The notes beneath the pieces are model-generated. The model searched no databases. It was not told the DNA's origin and worked only from the letters and a program-made list of their open reading frames with translations. A DNA stretch of 64,000 nucleotides, taken from Nectonema munidae (Eukaryota; Nematomorpha; Nectonematoida; Nectonematidae). Of the stretch, positions 39,040-51,439 are shown in pieces. How positions within the stretch are numbered: the first letter of the stretch is position 1; every line of letters begins with the position of its first letter. The position numbers and the translations under genes were made by a program. The stretch is from contig JAUIRK010000185.1 in the NCBI GenBank assembly GCA_030549495.1, forward strand, positions 62,001 through 126,000, read 5' to 3'.

Positions 39040-41534
39040 CAGTGGTTCTTAACCTTTTTTCTATAATTTCCCATTTTTTGTGAGCGAACTCTCAATTTCC
39101 CACCACAGTTATCGTTCACTAAAAATTTAATTTTAACCTATTCAGTGTTTAGTGAGTAAATATACATTTTGTTTTTTTGTGTCATTTTACAAACTTGAAA
39201 TTTTGTTAAAACTTTATCTTTCTTATAAACATATTTTTATATGATATATAATTTGTATTAAATTAAAAACTATTTGGAGATTATTTTTTTAAAGCAAACG
39301 TCATCATGAATATAGTATCAAAGGAATAAAGTTAAATTGAAGACCGCTGTATTAAAAAGATGAGGCATTTCTCATAATTATAAAATATATATCAATTAGA
39401 TTTTTTTCACAATTTATTAGTAAAATAAAATGAAAAAATGCAACACCATCGGTTTCAATGCGATTTCTGCATTTGTTTTGCATTGAGCAGTGCCTCAATA
39501 TTTGGCTTGATTTTTAAATTGCGCAGCGCAAATCAGATTCAAGATCAATCAAAACATAACTCGAGTATTGTGTTATTGATCTTGAAGTCAGCGAAATAGC
39601 GATTAAACTCGTCCAGAAGCCTGTTGAGGTAAATGACGATGTTATTTTTAAGTACGTCGCTGACGCCACCTGCAGTTTCACTGATTCGAGCCACGTTGGA
39701 AAAAACGTGGCACTACGGCCAGTTTCAAACTTTCCTCGCCAAAGATCAAGTTTCGAGACGAAAGCGTTTACTTTGTCTCGATGCCCAATTATATTGCAAT
39801 CCGGTCCCTGTAGCTTTCGCTTAAGCTCATTCAGGTGACTAAACATATCTGCGAGAAATACCAGCCTGTTCTAGAATTCCTTATCAGAAACAATAATTTT
39901 TAAATCTTTATTTCTTTCTTCCAAGAACTGTGTCACTTCATGGAGCATATGCACAAGCCTACTCAACATATTGCCTTTTGACAGCCAACGCACAGATGTG
40001 TAGAACAAGAGTCCTTTGTAGTCGGATTCCAAATCCTGGCACAACCGTCGAAAGAGTTGAGAGCGCTTGCTTTAACATAATTTACAATCCTAATAGCCCC
40101 ATCAAGCGTTTCTTTAAGTGGTTGAGTCTTTGTTCTTGAGGCAGGCGCTTCTCGATGTATAATACAGTGCTGTGTCACTACTACCTTAGGATTTTTTGCT
40201 TCACTAGTTACGCAAATCCAGACCTCACACCCAACATAAGAGGAGCTCCATCTGTGCAAACATCGACAAGTTTGTCCCAGTCTAATCCTTCCTTTTCAAA
40301 AAAATCGTTAACAAGCTGCATGACATCGACAGCTTGAGTTGTTGTTTCTAGTGAGCGGCAAAATAATAAGTCTTCTTCGATGTTTTGATTGAAGACGTAA
40401 CGAATAAAGACAATTAGTTGAGACAAATTCGCCACATCCACAGACTCATCTAATTGAATAGTAGAGACAGGAGACTTGATATTGGATGACATATCAAAAA
40501 TGCATGACTTAAGCGTATCGTTGGATAGAGAAATTTGTTTCATCTTTGCTACTGCAGATTCGCCAAGCAAAATATCAGCACGTGAAATGAGGAACCGCTT
40601 TATGAGCGTCTCTGCGATGCTATGTGGTTTCTTTGCGTTTGCTACCAGAAGAGAAACAGCACACGATGAGTGCACTATTGCTCTTGACTCCGCTTGAAAT
40701 TTTCCGTCATGGTCCATCTTCATTTTCTTCAAACAGTTTGCTCTTGATTCAAAAAATTGTCTCCTACTGTTAGCAAGCTCAGGCTGTACAATATACATTG
40801 GAGAGATGTATCTTCAGTTGATGAGGATTCATTGGTTTAAAATTGTTAGATGAAGATAATATTGAAGATGCTGCCAACAAGAGAAAACGTACACTGCTTA
40901 ACTTTAATTTTCAAATGAAAGATATTTTGTTAAATTAATTTGTTCGCAAGTGTACTGATGTTTTGATTTAATCGAAATTAACTATCAATTAATCGTTAAT
41001 ATAAAATAAATTAATCGTTACCACCCTTAATAAAAAAACATAAAATAAAATAATTTTTATCAAAAATTTTTGGGGTGAGCATAATAAGTTAAAAAAATTT
41101 TAAAGTGAGGCAAATCGTAAAACAAAGAGGAATGCTTACGTAAATTTAAATGCAAAGGAAAAAAACTTGATTAAGCAAAACAAATGATTGATAGATAAGC
41201 AAAATGTTGAAATATGTCAGTGATGGGAGAAAGCGAATGAATAAAGTAATAACTAACTAAGCCTCATAGTGCTGTGTGTGCTTACGCCAACTTATATGCA
41301 AGACTGGGCTCATTGTTGAATGTGTGTGTGTGTGTTCCAAGATATGGATGGAGAAGTGATTTTTTTATGTTTGGCATATTGGAAATGCTCAGTGTGATGC
41401 TATAGTTACTTTCATGTTTTGTCGCAAATTTTAAAATATTGATTTTTTAGGCGACACAAACGGATGGAATTCCCCACTTAGCAACATCAGCATTCCCCAC
41501 TAGTGGGGAATTCCCCACCGGTTAAGAAAGACTG
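39040..41534 (-). mobile_element. hAT transposon, ZBED5/SCAND3-like, broken
   Basis: A 2495-bp element flanked by a perfect 8-bp duplication GTCTAAAC (39032-39039 and 41535-41542). The left end is CAGTGGTTCTTAACCTTTTT and the right end, inverted, is CAGTCTTTCTTAACCGGTGG. It is downstream of the peptidase gene. (GT)n lies near 41321-41335. Confidence 0.92.
39514..40798 (-). pseudogene. ZBED5-like hAT transposase remnant (39040-41534)
   Basis: 40208-40798 holds 196 residues with LANAKKPHSIAETL-like spacing, QLDESVDVANLSQLIVFIRY (first catalytic Asp), LETTTQAVDVMQLVNDFFEK and DVCTDGAPLMLGVRSGFA (second Asp). 39963-40259 continues with TQHCIIHREAPASRTKTQPL. 39514-39846 holds FSHLNELKRKLQGPDCNI and, at its end, a C-terminal LRCAI segment. 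The order is that of ZBED5/SCAND3-like transposases. The BED finger and most of the C-terminal dimerisation block, including the (E)-x-F(S) motif, are missing. The remaining blocks shift frame, so this copy cannot make a transposase. Confidence 0.85.
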
Positions 41535-42214
41535 GTCTAAACCGTTAGGAATTTCTAGATGTAATCAAAATAATTAGCTATAAGTTACTTTCAGAAAGGT
41601 TACAAGTATCCGCGAATTTCCCTTATTCGCGGTTATTCTTGGAACCTAACCCCTGCAAATACTAGAGATATAAATTTATTATTGATTTTTTGCTTTATTT
41701 GTTTTTAATCATATTTATCTGAGGAGCCAAACTTTATGCAATGAGTGTTGGTCTTTTAAAAGTTTACAATAAAACGTGTCACATTCCTGATTCATTTTTT
41801 AATTTTATTTAATACTAAAAGTAGAAAATAAGTTTTATTTGGTTATAATAAAATATAAGCTATAATAAAAAACATTGTTAAAAAGACGAGGCCGTTAAAA
41901 TAGGCGAAAAATTTGTACTGTACCTTTAAAAATGGTTCATCTGTTAAGCCTAATTATACATCTATATAAAAGTTAGAAAGATAAATTTTTTATTATTTGA
42001 GTATTATACTATCAAAAATTTCCAATTTCTTTTATTTTAAGGCTTTAATTTGTGCCAAAACATGTTTAAAATTTTGATGGAGTAACAGTCATTTTTAACG
42101 CAAAAAGGTTAAAATTAAAAAAAATGTTTTCAAACTTCATATTTTATCGCCCTCATTCCGATAGTATTTATTTCATAAACTTCTTCCTACGGACACTTAA
42201 TCTGGGGTACCTAT

Positions 42215-42432
42215 TTTTAATCGTTCATTTCTTCTATAAAGACATTTTTCTAATAAGGACAATAATGCCAGTACCAAGTGGTACTTTTATTGGCTTAAGC
42301 CTTTACTCATTATAGAAGTTTTACTGTATTTGGCTTATGATATCTTTTATCCCATTTTTATCGTTATATAAACAAAATTGTAAATCTTTCGGTATTATTT
42401 GGAGTCGAATTTAAACGTTTTTTATTTACGTT
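42215..42432 (+). repeat. Copy of the intron end found at 1740-1913
   Basis: TTTTACTGTATTTGGCTTAT, GATATCTTTTAT, TTTGGAGTCGAATTTAAACG and TTTTTTATTTA follow the same order as upstream of exon a. Here the acceptor AG is AC and no exon follows. The left part (CTTCTATAATGAG read inverted from TTTTACTGTA) resembles a pogo-type terminus. Confidence 0.72.
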
Positions 42433-43004
42433 TTATGAGAAGTCAGAAAGTATTACAGGTAATGCCAGAGCCAATATAATTAACGAAATTTTGTTTTTGT
42501 AAATATATTCCAAAAGTGACATTATCTAACCATAAGCCAATTGAATCTATTAATATTGTATTTTTTTTCTATCATATTCTTTAATTTAAGTAAAAAATAA
42601 AGGATACCTTTTATTTTAAGGGTCGGTGAAAATCAATATATCCTTTTATCACTTTAGTAACTTTATCATTGTTTTTAAAAAAAATATACCAATTTTAATA
42701 ATAAAGAAAAGTATTTCTAGACTTTAGCTGTTAAAAAATTATCTTTATTCAAGATAGAGCCAAAATTATAAAATGTTTTTATTATGACTTGTACCAATCG
42801 AATCCTCTAAAAATTAAGAGTGAACTTAGAGTATTCTTTCAACAAATAATTTATATAATTTGGCATTAATTATTTTTATGTGACTAATCTGTCATCTCTA
42901 CCCACCCTTGTCTCATCGTCTCCATTAACGTTGTTAGCAACAGATGAATGAACGCTTTTGGAAATTAATATGTTATTTATTATTGGGATGCAGGCATAAA
43001 TCTT

Positions 43005-43260
43005 TCAAGTTTAAAAATCACTTCATTTCATTATGAAAAAAAATAAAGCTTGCTACCTTTTAACCGAGTTCTTATTATCGGGTATTATAGTATACAATGA
43101 TTCAAGGGTTAAATTAAGCTCTTTCGCTCAAAATAAGTTCAAACTTGGCCTGTGATAGGTTAAAATGTTGCAAAGAATATACAGAATTAGAATATGCAAG
43201 CCATTTTTGATAAATTTTCATTAAAAAATTTAATTACTCTACGTCTTATTCAATACCAAT
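43005..43260 (+). repeat. ~250-bp dispersed duplicate, copy at 59945-60175
   Basis: CACTTCATTTCATTATG, CTACCTTTTAACCGAGTTCT and TCTTTCGCTCAAA align along the whole length with 59945-60175 (CACTTCATTACAACTTT, TACCTTTTAACCAAGTTGTT, GTTTCGCTCAAAT). Divergence is moderate. No coding frame is shared. Confidence 0.7.
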
Positions 43261-44113
43261 TTCAACATCGATTCACTGGTGTGCGTTACTTTTTGTTGTT
43301 GAGATTTATTTAGCTGATTCCAAATATATTTAACATTCTGAATCCAAATTTGAAACTCGTTTTCTTTGATAAGCTCTAGTTTTCGCGCTAATCATCTTCC
43401 ATCGTATGCATGTTTTTTTCTAATTTTGTTAGCCTCAGCCTAATAACAAAGACTTCAATGAAAAAAGCATGTAATTATGTCGTAAAACAAATAAAACAAC
43501 TTATTATATTATTGAGAGACAACAGAAAAAGAGGTGGCCATCAGTTTCAAAAATTTTAGACGTTCGGAGTAAAGGCGAGACGGGTTACCTTTTGGTATTT
43601 CAATTGTGTAGAGAGAAAAAACTAATCAGGTAAGAGACTGCTATTTTTGCATGACCGATCTACATAGTAATCCCTTTTTAAATATACGTATAAAAATATA
43701 ATTTTTAGGTGTAAACAAACAAAACAAGTATCAGGTTATTTATCCTGTTATTCTATCCGCAAGAAAGCCTGTACCGCTCATAGTTTAGGAATTCCAATTC
43801 CAAGTGTTCCTGAAAGCATAAATAGATCTGAAGACAATGAACCCGGATCTATTTATTACTTTACTAATAACGTCATCATTGATTATATATTAAACTTTGT
43901 TTTAAACAATTTCAGAACCAAAGCTCAACTTTCCATTGAAGACATTAAAATTTTTGTTAACTATCCTGTGAAACTTTATATATTTTTCAAAATTATATTC
44001 TATTTTTAATATTTATAAACAAATAGTCTTAAGTCAAATATAAGAGAAATTTTTTAACGTGTTTAAATTTCGTTTTTCTAAACTATTATTTACGTGGGAT
44101 ATATGAAATTATC

Positions 44114-45202
44114 CAGGGGCGCACATTCTCAAAATTATTGAGTGCGAAAATTTTTTTGTATTTTTCAAAATTACTGATCTAGAAATACCACGGGAGACCA
44201 AATATCCAAACAATCCTTTAAAATAGAGTGTATCAGCGCATACCTAAATTTATAAAATTAAATTTTTTTTACAAAATTTGGGAAATTTAAATACTAGTTT
44301 AAAAAATCCAAAATTGTTGGAGGGGGGGGGATAGATTTTCATTTGAATATGAAGTAGTCAGTCTATCAGGCACACTACAGGAATTGATGAAAGTTGGAGA
44401 GTTTTATATGAGTGAATGTAGTCTGAATGAAAAGAGTCTACTAGAAGACAACAAATTATTCTGAATTCCTACTCCTCTTTTGTCTCTTCTATTTCATTCT
44501 TAATAAAGATTAATGTAAACTTTAACCCCCGCCCTATTAAGCTTAATGTCAACAATGAATGAGAACTTATATATAGCTCCTTCTTTCTCACTTCAAATAG
44601 ATGCGCACCATCTCCAAATTATGTGTAGAAAAAGGGTAAAGATATCAATTAACAATAAAAAAATTGAAAATTTTATTGAATGAAAAAAATTATTCATTAA
44701 TTTTCAGTTGTTCCATTTCTTCTTCCTAAAAAATTAAAAAATATTTTATTGAGAAAAATAAATAAAAAAAAATACATCCAAATTACATAACTTTTCTGAG
44801 GTAATTTCTATCAAAAATCTAAAACAGAACTAAAGTTAGAAAACTTGGTATTAGGATTTTTTCATTCTTTTTAGTGTATAAGAATAAGTGTAAGTTAGTT
44901 AGACTCTCAAAAAAGGGTATAAAATTGTGCATTCAAAAATCAAACAATAAATTTAAATTGCATTACTTCATTTTTCTCAACATCATTCAAAAGTTTAAAA
45001 CCTAAATTGGTGCAAGCTACAAAAAGTAAAATAACTTTTAACATTTTGCAATGATTGGCCTTTTATAATAACTTTTAGGGAAAAAAAGTCTATCAGAAAA
45101 AATTATAGAGCTTCAACAAAAACTAAAATTTTTACAGCATAAATTAACTTTTTTGAAAATTAATTTGACGTATCCCCTACAGCATACTCTATGGGTGGCA
45201 TT
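44114..45202 (+). repeat. Dispersed CAGGGGCGCACAT family, copy 2
   Basis: From CAGGGGCGCACATTCTCAAA to CCCCTACAGCATACTCTATG, then GGTGGCAT. It keeps the single uninterrupted CAATCCTTTAAAATAGAGTG, the empty site for the MITE at 17749. It also carries AGCTCCTTCTTTCTCACTTC, shared inverted with 59040-59062. The 3' end runs straight into satellite A where the other copies have the SINE. Confidence 0.8.
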
Positions 45203-46480
45203 TCAACTATGCTGAATTCAGTGGTGATGTCCATTTTTTATCAAAATCAATCAAAACTGTCAAAAAATTGATTTATATTTGACAGGTCATCTCAAAAAGG
45301 AACTTTTTATTTAAATAATTATATAAAGTTTTTTACGCATGTATACCCATTTTCAAATATGCTGAATTCAGTGGTGATATTCATTTTTTATGAAAATCAA
45401 TTAAACCTGTCAAAAAATTGATCTAAATGTGACAGCTCATCTCAAAAAGGAACTTTTTATCTAAATAAGTATATAAAGTTTTTTACACATGTATACCCAT
45501 TTTCAAATAGGCTGAATTCAGTAGTGATATTCATTTTTTATGAAAATCAATCAAACCTGTCAAAAAATTGATCTAAATGTGACAGCTCATCTCAAAAAGG
45601 AACTTTTTATCTAAATAAGTATATAAAGTTTTTTAGACATGTATACCCATTTTCAAATATGCTGAATTCAGTGGTGATATTCATTTTTTATGAAAATCAA
45701 TCAAACCTGTCAAAAATTGATCTAAATGTGACAGCTCATCTCAAAAAGGAACTTTTTATCTAAATAAGTTTATAAAGTTTTTTACACATGTATACCCATT
45801 TTCAAATAGGCTGAATTCAGTGGTGATATTCATTTTTTATGAAAATCAATCAAATCTGTCAAAAAATTGATCTAAATGTGACAGCTTATCTCAAAAAAGA
45901 ACTTTTTATCTAAATAAGTATATAAAGTTTTTTACACATGTATACCCATTTTCAAATATTCTGAATTCATTGGTGATATTCATTTTTTATGAAAATCAAT
46001 CAAACCTGTCAAAAAATTGATTTAAATGTGACAGCTCATCTCAAAAAGGAACTTTTTATCTAAATAAGTATATAAAGTTTTTTACACATGTATACCCATT
46101 TTCAAATATGCTGAATTCAGTGGTGATATTCATTTTTTATGAAAATCATTCAAACCTGTCAAAAAAGTGATTTACATATGACAGCTCATCTCAAAAAAGA
46201 AACTTTTTATCTAAATAATTATATAATGTTTTTTACACATATACACCCTTTTCAAGCATGCTGAATTCAGCGGTGATATTCATTTTTTTTATATAAAAAT
46301 CAATTAAAGTTATCAAAGCATTGATTTATATATGACAGCTCATCTTAAAAAGAAACTTTTTATCTAAGTAATAATATAAAGTTTTTTACACATATATACC
46401 CATTTTTAAGCATGTGTAATTCAGTGGTGATATTCATTTTTTATGAAAATTAATCAAAAGTGTCAAAAAATTGATTTATC
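45203..46480 (+). repeat. Satellite A, 150-bp tandem array
   Basis: GCTGAATTCA recurs at 45211, 45361, 45511, 45661, 45810, 45960 (TCTGAATTCA), 46110 and 46260, an almost exact 150-bp period. Central units are nearly identical and the edges decay; worn units reach about 46830. No coding frame. Confidence 0.95.
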
Positions 46481-46487
46481 CCAAAAA

Positions 46488-46575
46488 GAAAGGATCAGTC
46501 ACGGTTTTTTGAATTAGAGAATTACGTTTAATAGAAAGTATAGGGAGATGATGAAGTTTACCGTGTATGGCATTT
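46488..46575. repeat. Short dispersed repeat at the end of satellite A
   Basis: GGATCAGTCACGGTTTTTTG and AGAGAATTACG, GATGAAGTTTACCGTGTA are the reverse complement of 17065-17155. It interrupts a worn satellite unit. Confidence 0.75.
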
Positions 46576-47399
46576 TACACACATATACCCATTTTCAAGT
46601 AGGCTGTGTTTACTGGTTATATTCCTTTTTTTTTTTTATAAATATTAGTCAAACCTGACAAAATAATTTAAATATCACAGCCCATGTCAAAATTATAATT
46701 TTAATTTTTTTAAGTTTTTATACATTTCAAGTATGCAGAATTTAATGGTAATGTTCATTTTTTATAAAATCAATAAAACTTGTCAAAAAATCGATTAAAC
46801 CTGTAAATCAATGTCAAATATATAAACATAAAAATAACTTCTACTTGCAGTATTTCTCTGGTAATTATTTTCTTAATTTATTTAATAAACCAACTTTAGG
46901 TGTTTAATTCACTCAAAATGTTTCATTCTACAGTAACTTGTGTAACTCGATAGGACCTCCATCTTTTTGGCTACAAATTCTTTATCGGCTCGTAGTCTCT
47001 ACTACTATTAATTTACAGTATGTAATTTTGGTATTCATTCTATGATGATCCTTTCTTGGTAGCTCTTTTTTCATTAGAAATTTATATTCTTCAATGTGTG
47101 TTGGAAATTTTTTTATAAGGATAAAATTACTTTTTTACTCTCAGGCCTGAATATTTGTCAACCAATCTCATTTCAAAGGTTTTTTTCTGATGAATTATTC
47201 GTTATGTTGATTGTTCCATTACAAAACGTTCTTCATCTTAAAAATTATCTCTTTGACGCAAAAGGAAAAAGATGGACAAATTCAATTTAAATTAAAAATA
47301 TCTTGATAGTGACTAAATTCTCACATATTGGCATCTGTACCATTTTTGATAAATCTGACCTATTCTAAATTTTCAGATTTCCTACCCATCTTAGCTAAA

Positions 47400-48450
47400 T
47401 GTTAACTGTAATCCTAGATGATAAGCTATAGATTTAAATATTTTTCATTTGTAAAAGAGGAACTTCTTTTTTACAGTCAAAATATTTTTGAAGACAGTAT
47501 CTAGAAGTAAACCGCAAATCTGATTCAAGCTTTCAGATATTTTAAAACCATAAATGCCAAACCTGAGTCCAAAAATGAAACCAGCATCCATTTGGCATAA
47601 AAACAGATATTTTATTTAAATTTCAAAAATATTTCTGTAGACATTAGACGTACATCGAAAATTTGATTGACACTTTCAGACATTTAAAACCTCTAAATGC
47701 AAAAAATGATTTCAGAAATAAAAATTATCATGGTCGAATTTGTATAAAAACATATATATCATTTAAAATTAGAGAGAATATTTTGGGATATAGTTTTCAG
47801 ACATAAACCACAAATTTGATTGACACTAGCAGTATAACCTCTAAATGGGAAAACTGTGTTCAGAAATGAAATCATCATGATCTATTTGCTATAAAAACAA
47901 ATTTTAGAACTAAACGCAAATTTAATTGATACTTATATGTATTTTCAAATTCAAACTGCAAAAATTGAGTCCATAAATGAAACTAGCATGGTTGATTTGG
48001 TATAAAAACATATATTTAATTGTAAAATTTGAATGAATGTTTTTTGAGACAATTTTTAAAAGTAAACCGCAAAAAAATGAGTCCAGAAATAAAACCAGCA
48101 TGATTGATTTGGAATAAAAACATATATTTCAAGAGAATATTTTTGGAGACAATTTTCAGAAGTAAACCGCAAATTTGATTAACACTTATAGGTATTTCCA
48201 TATCCTAAACGTAAAAAATTAGTCCAGAAATTAAACCAGCATGGCCGATTTAGTATAACACATATATTTTATTTAAAATGTGAAGGAATGTTTTTGGAGA
48301 CAATTTTCATAAGTAAACCGCAAATTTGATTAATACTTATAGGTATTTTCAAATCCTAAATGTAAAAAATGAGTCCAGAAATGAAAACAGCATGACTGAT
48401 TTAGTATAAAAACATATATTTTATGTAAAATTTGAAGGTATATTTTATTA
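47400..48450 (+). repeat. Satellite B, degenerate ~150-bp tandem array
   Basis: Units centre on AGTAAACCGCAAATTTGATT, GAGTCCAGAAATGAAACCAG and TTTTTGGAGACAATTTTCAG, at about 47505, 47655, 47807, 47911, 48058, 48163 and 48313. Two units carry ~45-bp deletions. The sequence is unrelated to satellite A but is shared with one unit beside the LINE at 56376. Confidence 0.88.
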
Positions 48451-48724
48451 GATATATTTTTGATCAATCAAAATTTTGATTGACATTTTCTAAAAAGTAG
48501 CCATGATTATTGAAAAAATTAAATATATAAAGTGTTATGCGTTCCAAACTCTATATAATTATAAATTTTCAGTGTATTATATAATATAGACCCTAAGTTA
48601 CAAGGTTAAGTACAGATAATGTCAAAATTTTGCTGAAAAATTTTAATTTTTGATTTTGATTGACAATTTTGGACATGAAGGGATCATTCAACTACCATGA
48701 AAATGGTTTCAAAACTACAAGGCC

Positions 48725-48855
48725 ATTTGAGAGACACTGTGATATAAACATTGCTTACTTGATATAGCTCTCACATCGTTTGTAAAATATTTTTGATAGG
48801 AATTTCCGAGCGGTTTGGCATGATGTTTGTTTGACTCGAAAGTCTGCATTCCCTT
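48725..48855. repeat. Dispersed repeat, copy of 20960-21125
   Basis: GAGACACTGTGATATAAACA, ATATAGCTCTCACATCG, TTTGATAGGAATTTCCGAGC and CTCGAAAGTCTGCATTCCC align with 20960-21125. Confidence 0.72.
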
Positions 48856-48890
48856 TTTTATTCGTATTACCACTTACACAAAGAGAGGTA

Positions 48891-49280
48891 CAGAGCCGAG
48901 CGGGGAGTGAATTTTTAGGTCGTTCGAGAAGATGCTCTCCCCGCGGGGAACGGGCGGGTCGGGAAGCAATTTTCTCAATGATGAAATATAAAAGTATTTC
49001 ATGAAACAAAAAGATGAAAACTTTTTTATTTAAGCTAATTTTTAAATAATTACTTATTTTGCCCAAAAAAAATTGACATGCAACCAAAACGAATTTTTTT
49101 CAGTATTATTTCATATTGAAATCATGTTGAGAAGTAAATAATGTATATGTTTACAAAAAGATAATAAAGATTTTGTATTTACAGAATATGAACGATCAAT
49201 TTTTCTATCAATTCCCCAATAACAGAGATAAAACCTTCCCCGCGGGGAACGGGAAAGTTATGAGTCCCCGCTAGGCTCTG
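48891..49280. mobile_element. hAT-like MITE with CCCCGCGGGGAACGGG repeats
   Basis: Inverted ends CAGAGCCGAGCGGGGAGT and CAGAGCCTAGCGGGGACT. CCCCGCGGGGAACGGG occurs in direct orientation at 48938-48953 and 49238-49253, far above the local GC. I could not find an 8-bp duplication (flanks GAGAGGTA and GCACTTAC), so the superfamily is a guess from the CAG start and length. Confidence 0.65.
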
Positions 49281-49309
49281 GCACTTACAAAAATTTTATC
49301 TCCTAATTT

Positions 49310-50339
49310 TTAGGTATTGGACTCCTAACCAGTATGTTACCGTTGATGAGCAAGTTTTGAGATACCGAGGAAATTGTCCAATCAAAATTTTTGACCCAAG
49401 GAAACCTGCAAGTGGGGGATCAAATTTTACCACCAAACGACCACCGAACCCTTTTATCGCCTGAAATTTACATCTCGAACTATAGTGATTCCAATTTTTT
49501 CATAGGTGTCGAAATAACAAAGCGTTTAGTTTTGAACTCTTCAATTCCCAGCTAAACAGAAATAATATGTGATCGATTCTTTATAGACCACAAACTATGT
49601 TCTTGGGGTATACAACATTCATAAACTTTTCTTGGTACATTGAATTCATCTAGATTCTAGAAGGTCTGTTACTCAAATTTTCAAAAAAAAATATCTAAGC
49701 CAAGAAGGTCTTTATGAATGTGAATCTCGAGTGGTATATAGTGATTTCTCTTCTTTAGTTGCATACAATCCCAAAAACCACGCTAGCATCAATTTCAAAG
49801 CCGTTCTCATAATGAGCAGTCAGCACTATGGCCCAATCTCATTTTGTGGAGAAAGAAAAAAACCAGAGTCTATGCTTGTCTGTAAACAGTACTAGTGTGG
49901 GGTAGACAAAGCAAATCAAATGTGCCGAAATTTCACAGCATACAGGTCCAGGCGAAGATGGCCAGTAGCTGTGTTTTGTAACTATTTGGACATGCCTGCT
50001 CTACACACTTCAGTAATCGTTATTAATAACTGTCCATAATTATATTCTTCCAGATATGAAGGTAGAAAAGAAATAATAAATTCCCTGTTTTCAAATTGCA
50101 ATGCAATGGAAATGAGAGTTCAATGTACATCTATCCCAAGAGAAGTACGCATAATTTTAGATCCTTTTGGATATAAGAGACAATTGCAAGAGACTATTTC
50201 ATCGTCTACAACAGGTCCATACATAGTGTGCAAACCTAACATTCGAAAATTTTTCCAAAGTTGCACATCTTGCAAACATAATGTTTGTAAGGAGCATTCA
50301 GAAATTATATGCAAAGATCGTAAACTAACTATGTTGTAA
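49310..50339 (+). pseudogene. piggyBac-type transposase remnant 2 with Cys-rich tail
   Basis: It reads WTPNQYVTVDEQVLRYRGNC, then PIKIFDPRKPASGGSNF, the piggyBac segment Y-x-x-VDEQ-(L/V)-x-x-(F/Y)RGxCP with a catalytic Asp. At 49770-49990 it continues NPKNHASINFKAVLIMSS and GVDKANQMCRNFTAYRSRRR, WPVA; the Asp of GVD-x-x-(D/N)QM is another catalytic residue. 50106-50339 ends with CTSCKHNVCKEHSEIIC, the C-terminal Cys/His zinc domain. Several frame changes and stops lie between, and residues before the VDEQ block are absent. It is more complete at its C-terminus than the copy at 15.5 kb and looks like a different family. Confidence 0.82.
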
Positions 50340-50513
50340 TGCTTGGTTTTTCTCTACTTGCTTGCCATTATATAAAGTATACGTTTTTGTGCAATATCAA
50401 ATAACTTTTTTGATGTGCCTGATAGGCCCAAAAAACCTTTTAAATTATACATTTTAAAAAATTAATCTTAAATAAATTATTTTATATAAATTTTTTTTCG
50501 GTTAACTGATAAT

Positions 50514-51358
50514 TATGGCGGGTAAAAGTCAATAAAGTCAAAACATTTCTTTAATATTTTTTCTGCCCAAAAAATACTTTTGAGTGCATTTCAAGTATAT
50601 ATGTGAGTTTTTTTAAAGTTTTTATTAGGTCAATAAAGTCAAAAATTATACATAAAGTCAATTAAGTAAAAAAATAAATATTAATATTTGGTTTCCTCCG
50701 TGTCCTATTGCTACAAGATGGGCAAGCTGGTTAAAAGCAGCAAATTATTATTCAAAAAACTTGCCAGCAATCAAAGAAATAGTCAATAGAATTGAAAACG
50801 ACGAAAGTATTTTTGTTAAGAGAGCAAGTGAAGCTGTTAATGATGAAGGTTTAGCCAGAAGCTTATTTGACGTAAAGTCCAACTACTTTCAACTTTGTGA
50901 AATAGTAAAAAAATCGCTTTAACAAAAGTTTTCTATAAAAATTGCTTATCAAACATATTTAGATCTAAAGTTTAAAAAAAACGAGTGTGGATTGAAAAAA
51001 TATATTGACAAAAGGTTTCAAAATAATGAAATTTTAGACATCATGAACCTCTAAAATAAAGACATATTAACCTACTTTTTTTTGCAAAATTGTCAGGCGA
51101 CTTCTACGGCAGTAGAACGTTCATTTTCTTTGACAAAAAATTTTTTTAACTAAAGACAAAAATTTCAAACCTGAAAATGTTTCTAAATATATAATAAGTT
51201 AGTTCAATGCAATATCTGCAAATAATACTTTTGAAGATTTATAATAATTTTTTCTTTTTCAAATTTTGTTAAAGTCAAAAAAATATTCTAAAAGTCAAAA
51301 ATTCGAAAATGTAAAGTCAAAAATTTTTAATTTATTAGGTCAAAAAAATTTCCCCCTA
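50514..51358 (+). mobile_element. Internally deleted hAT element with TA-GGGGG termini
   Basis: An 845-bp element flanked by a perfect 8-bp duplication CTGATAAT (50506-50513 and 51359-51366). The left end is TATGGCGGGTAAAAGTCAA and the right end, inverted, is TAGGGGGAAATTTTTTTGAC. Both subterminal regions hold many AAAGTCAA / AAAGTCAAAA words, probable transposase sites. Confidence 0.85.
50690..51243 (+). pseudogene. hAT transposase C-terminal remnant
   Basis: It reads PIATRWASWLKAANYYSKNL, then PAIKEIVNRIENDESIFV, the TRW-(G/A)-SW segment of one hAT lineage. Further on, CQATSTAVERSFSLTKNFF is the dimerisation motif with the Glu of ERSFS. Stops and a frame shift follow, with a trailing FNAISANNTFEDL. 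The whole N-terminal half (zinc finger and first catalytic Asp) is gone. The RWxSW and ERSFS forms differ from the ZBED5-like elements next door. Confidence 0.78.
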
Positions 51359-51439
51359 CTGATAATAATATAAATACCCTTTTCCTTGATTTTCATGTTG
51401 CTCATATTTAAAAATTTACTCATTATTTGTGTCAACATT

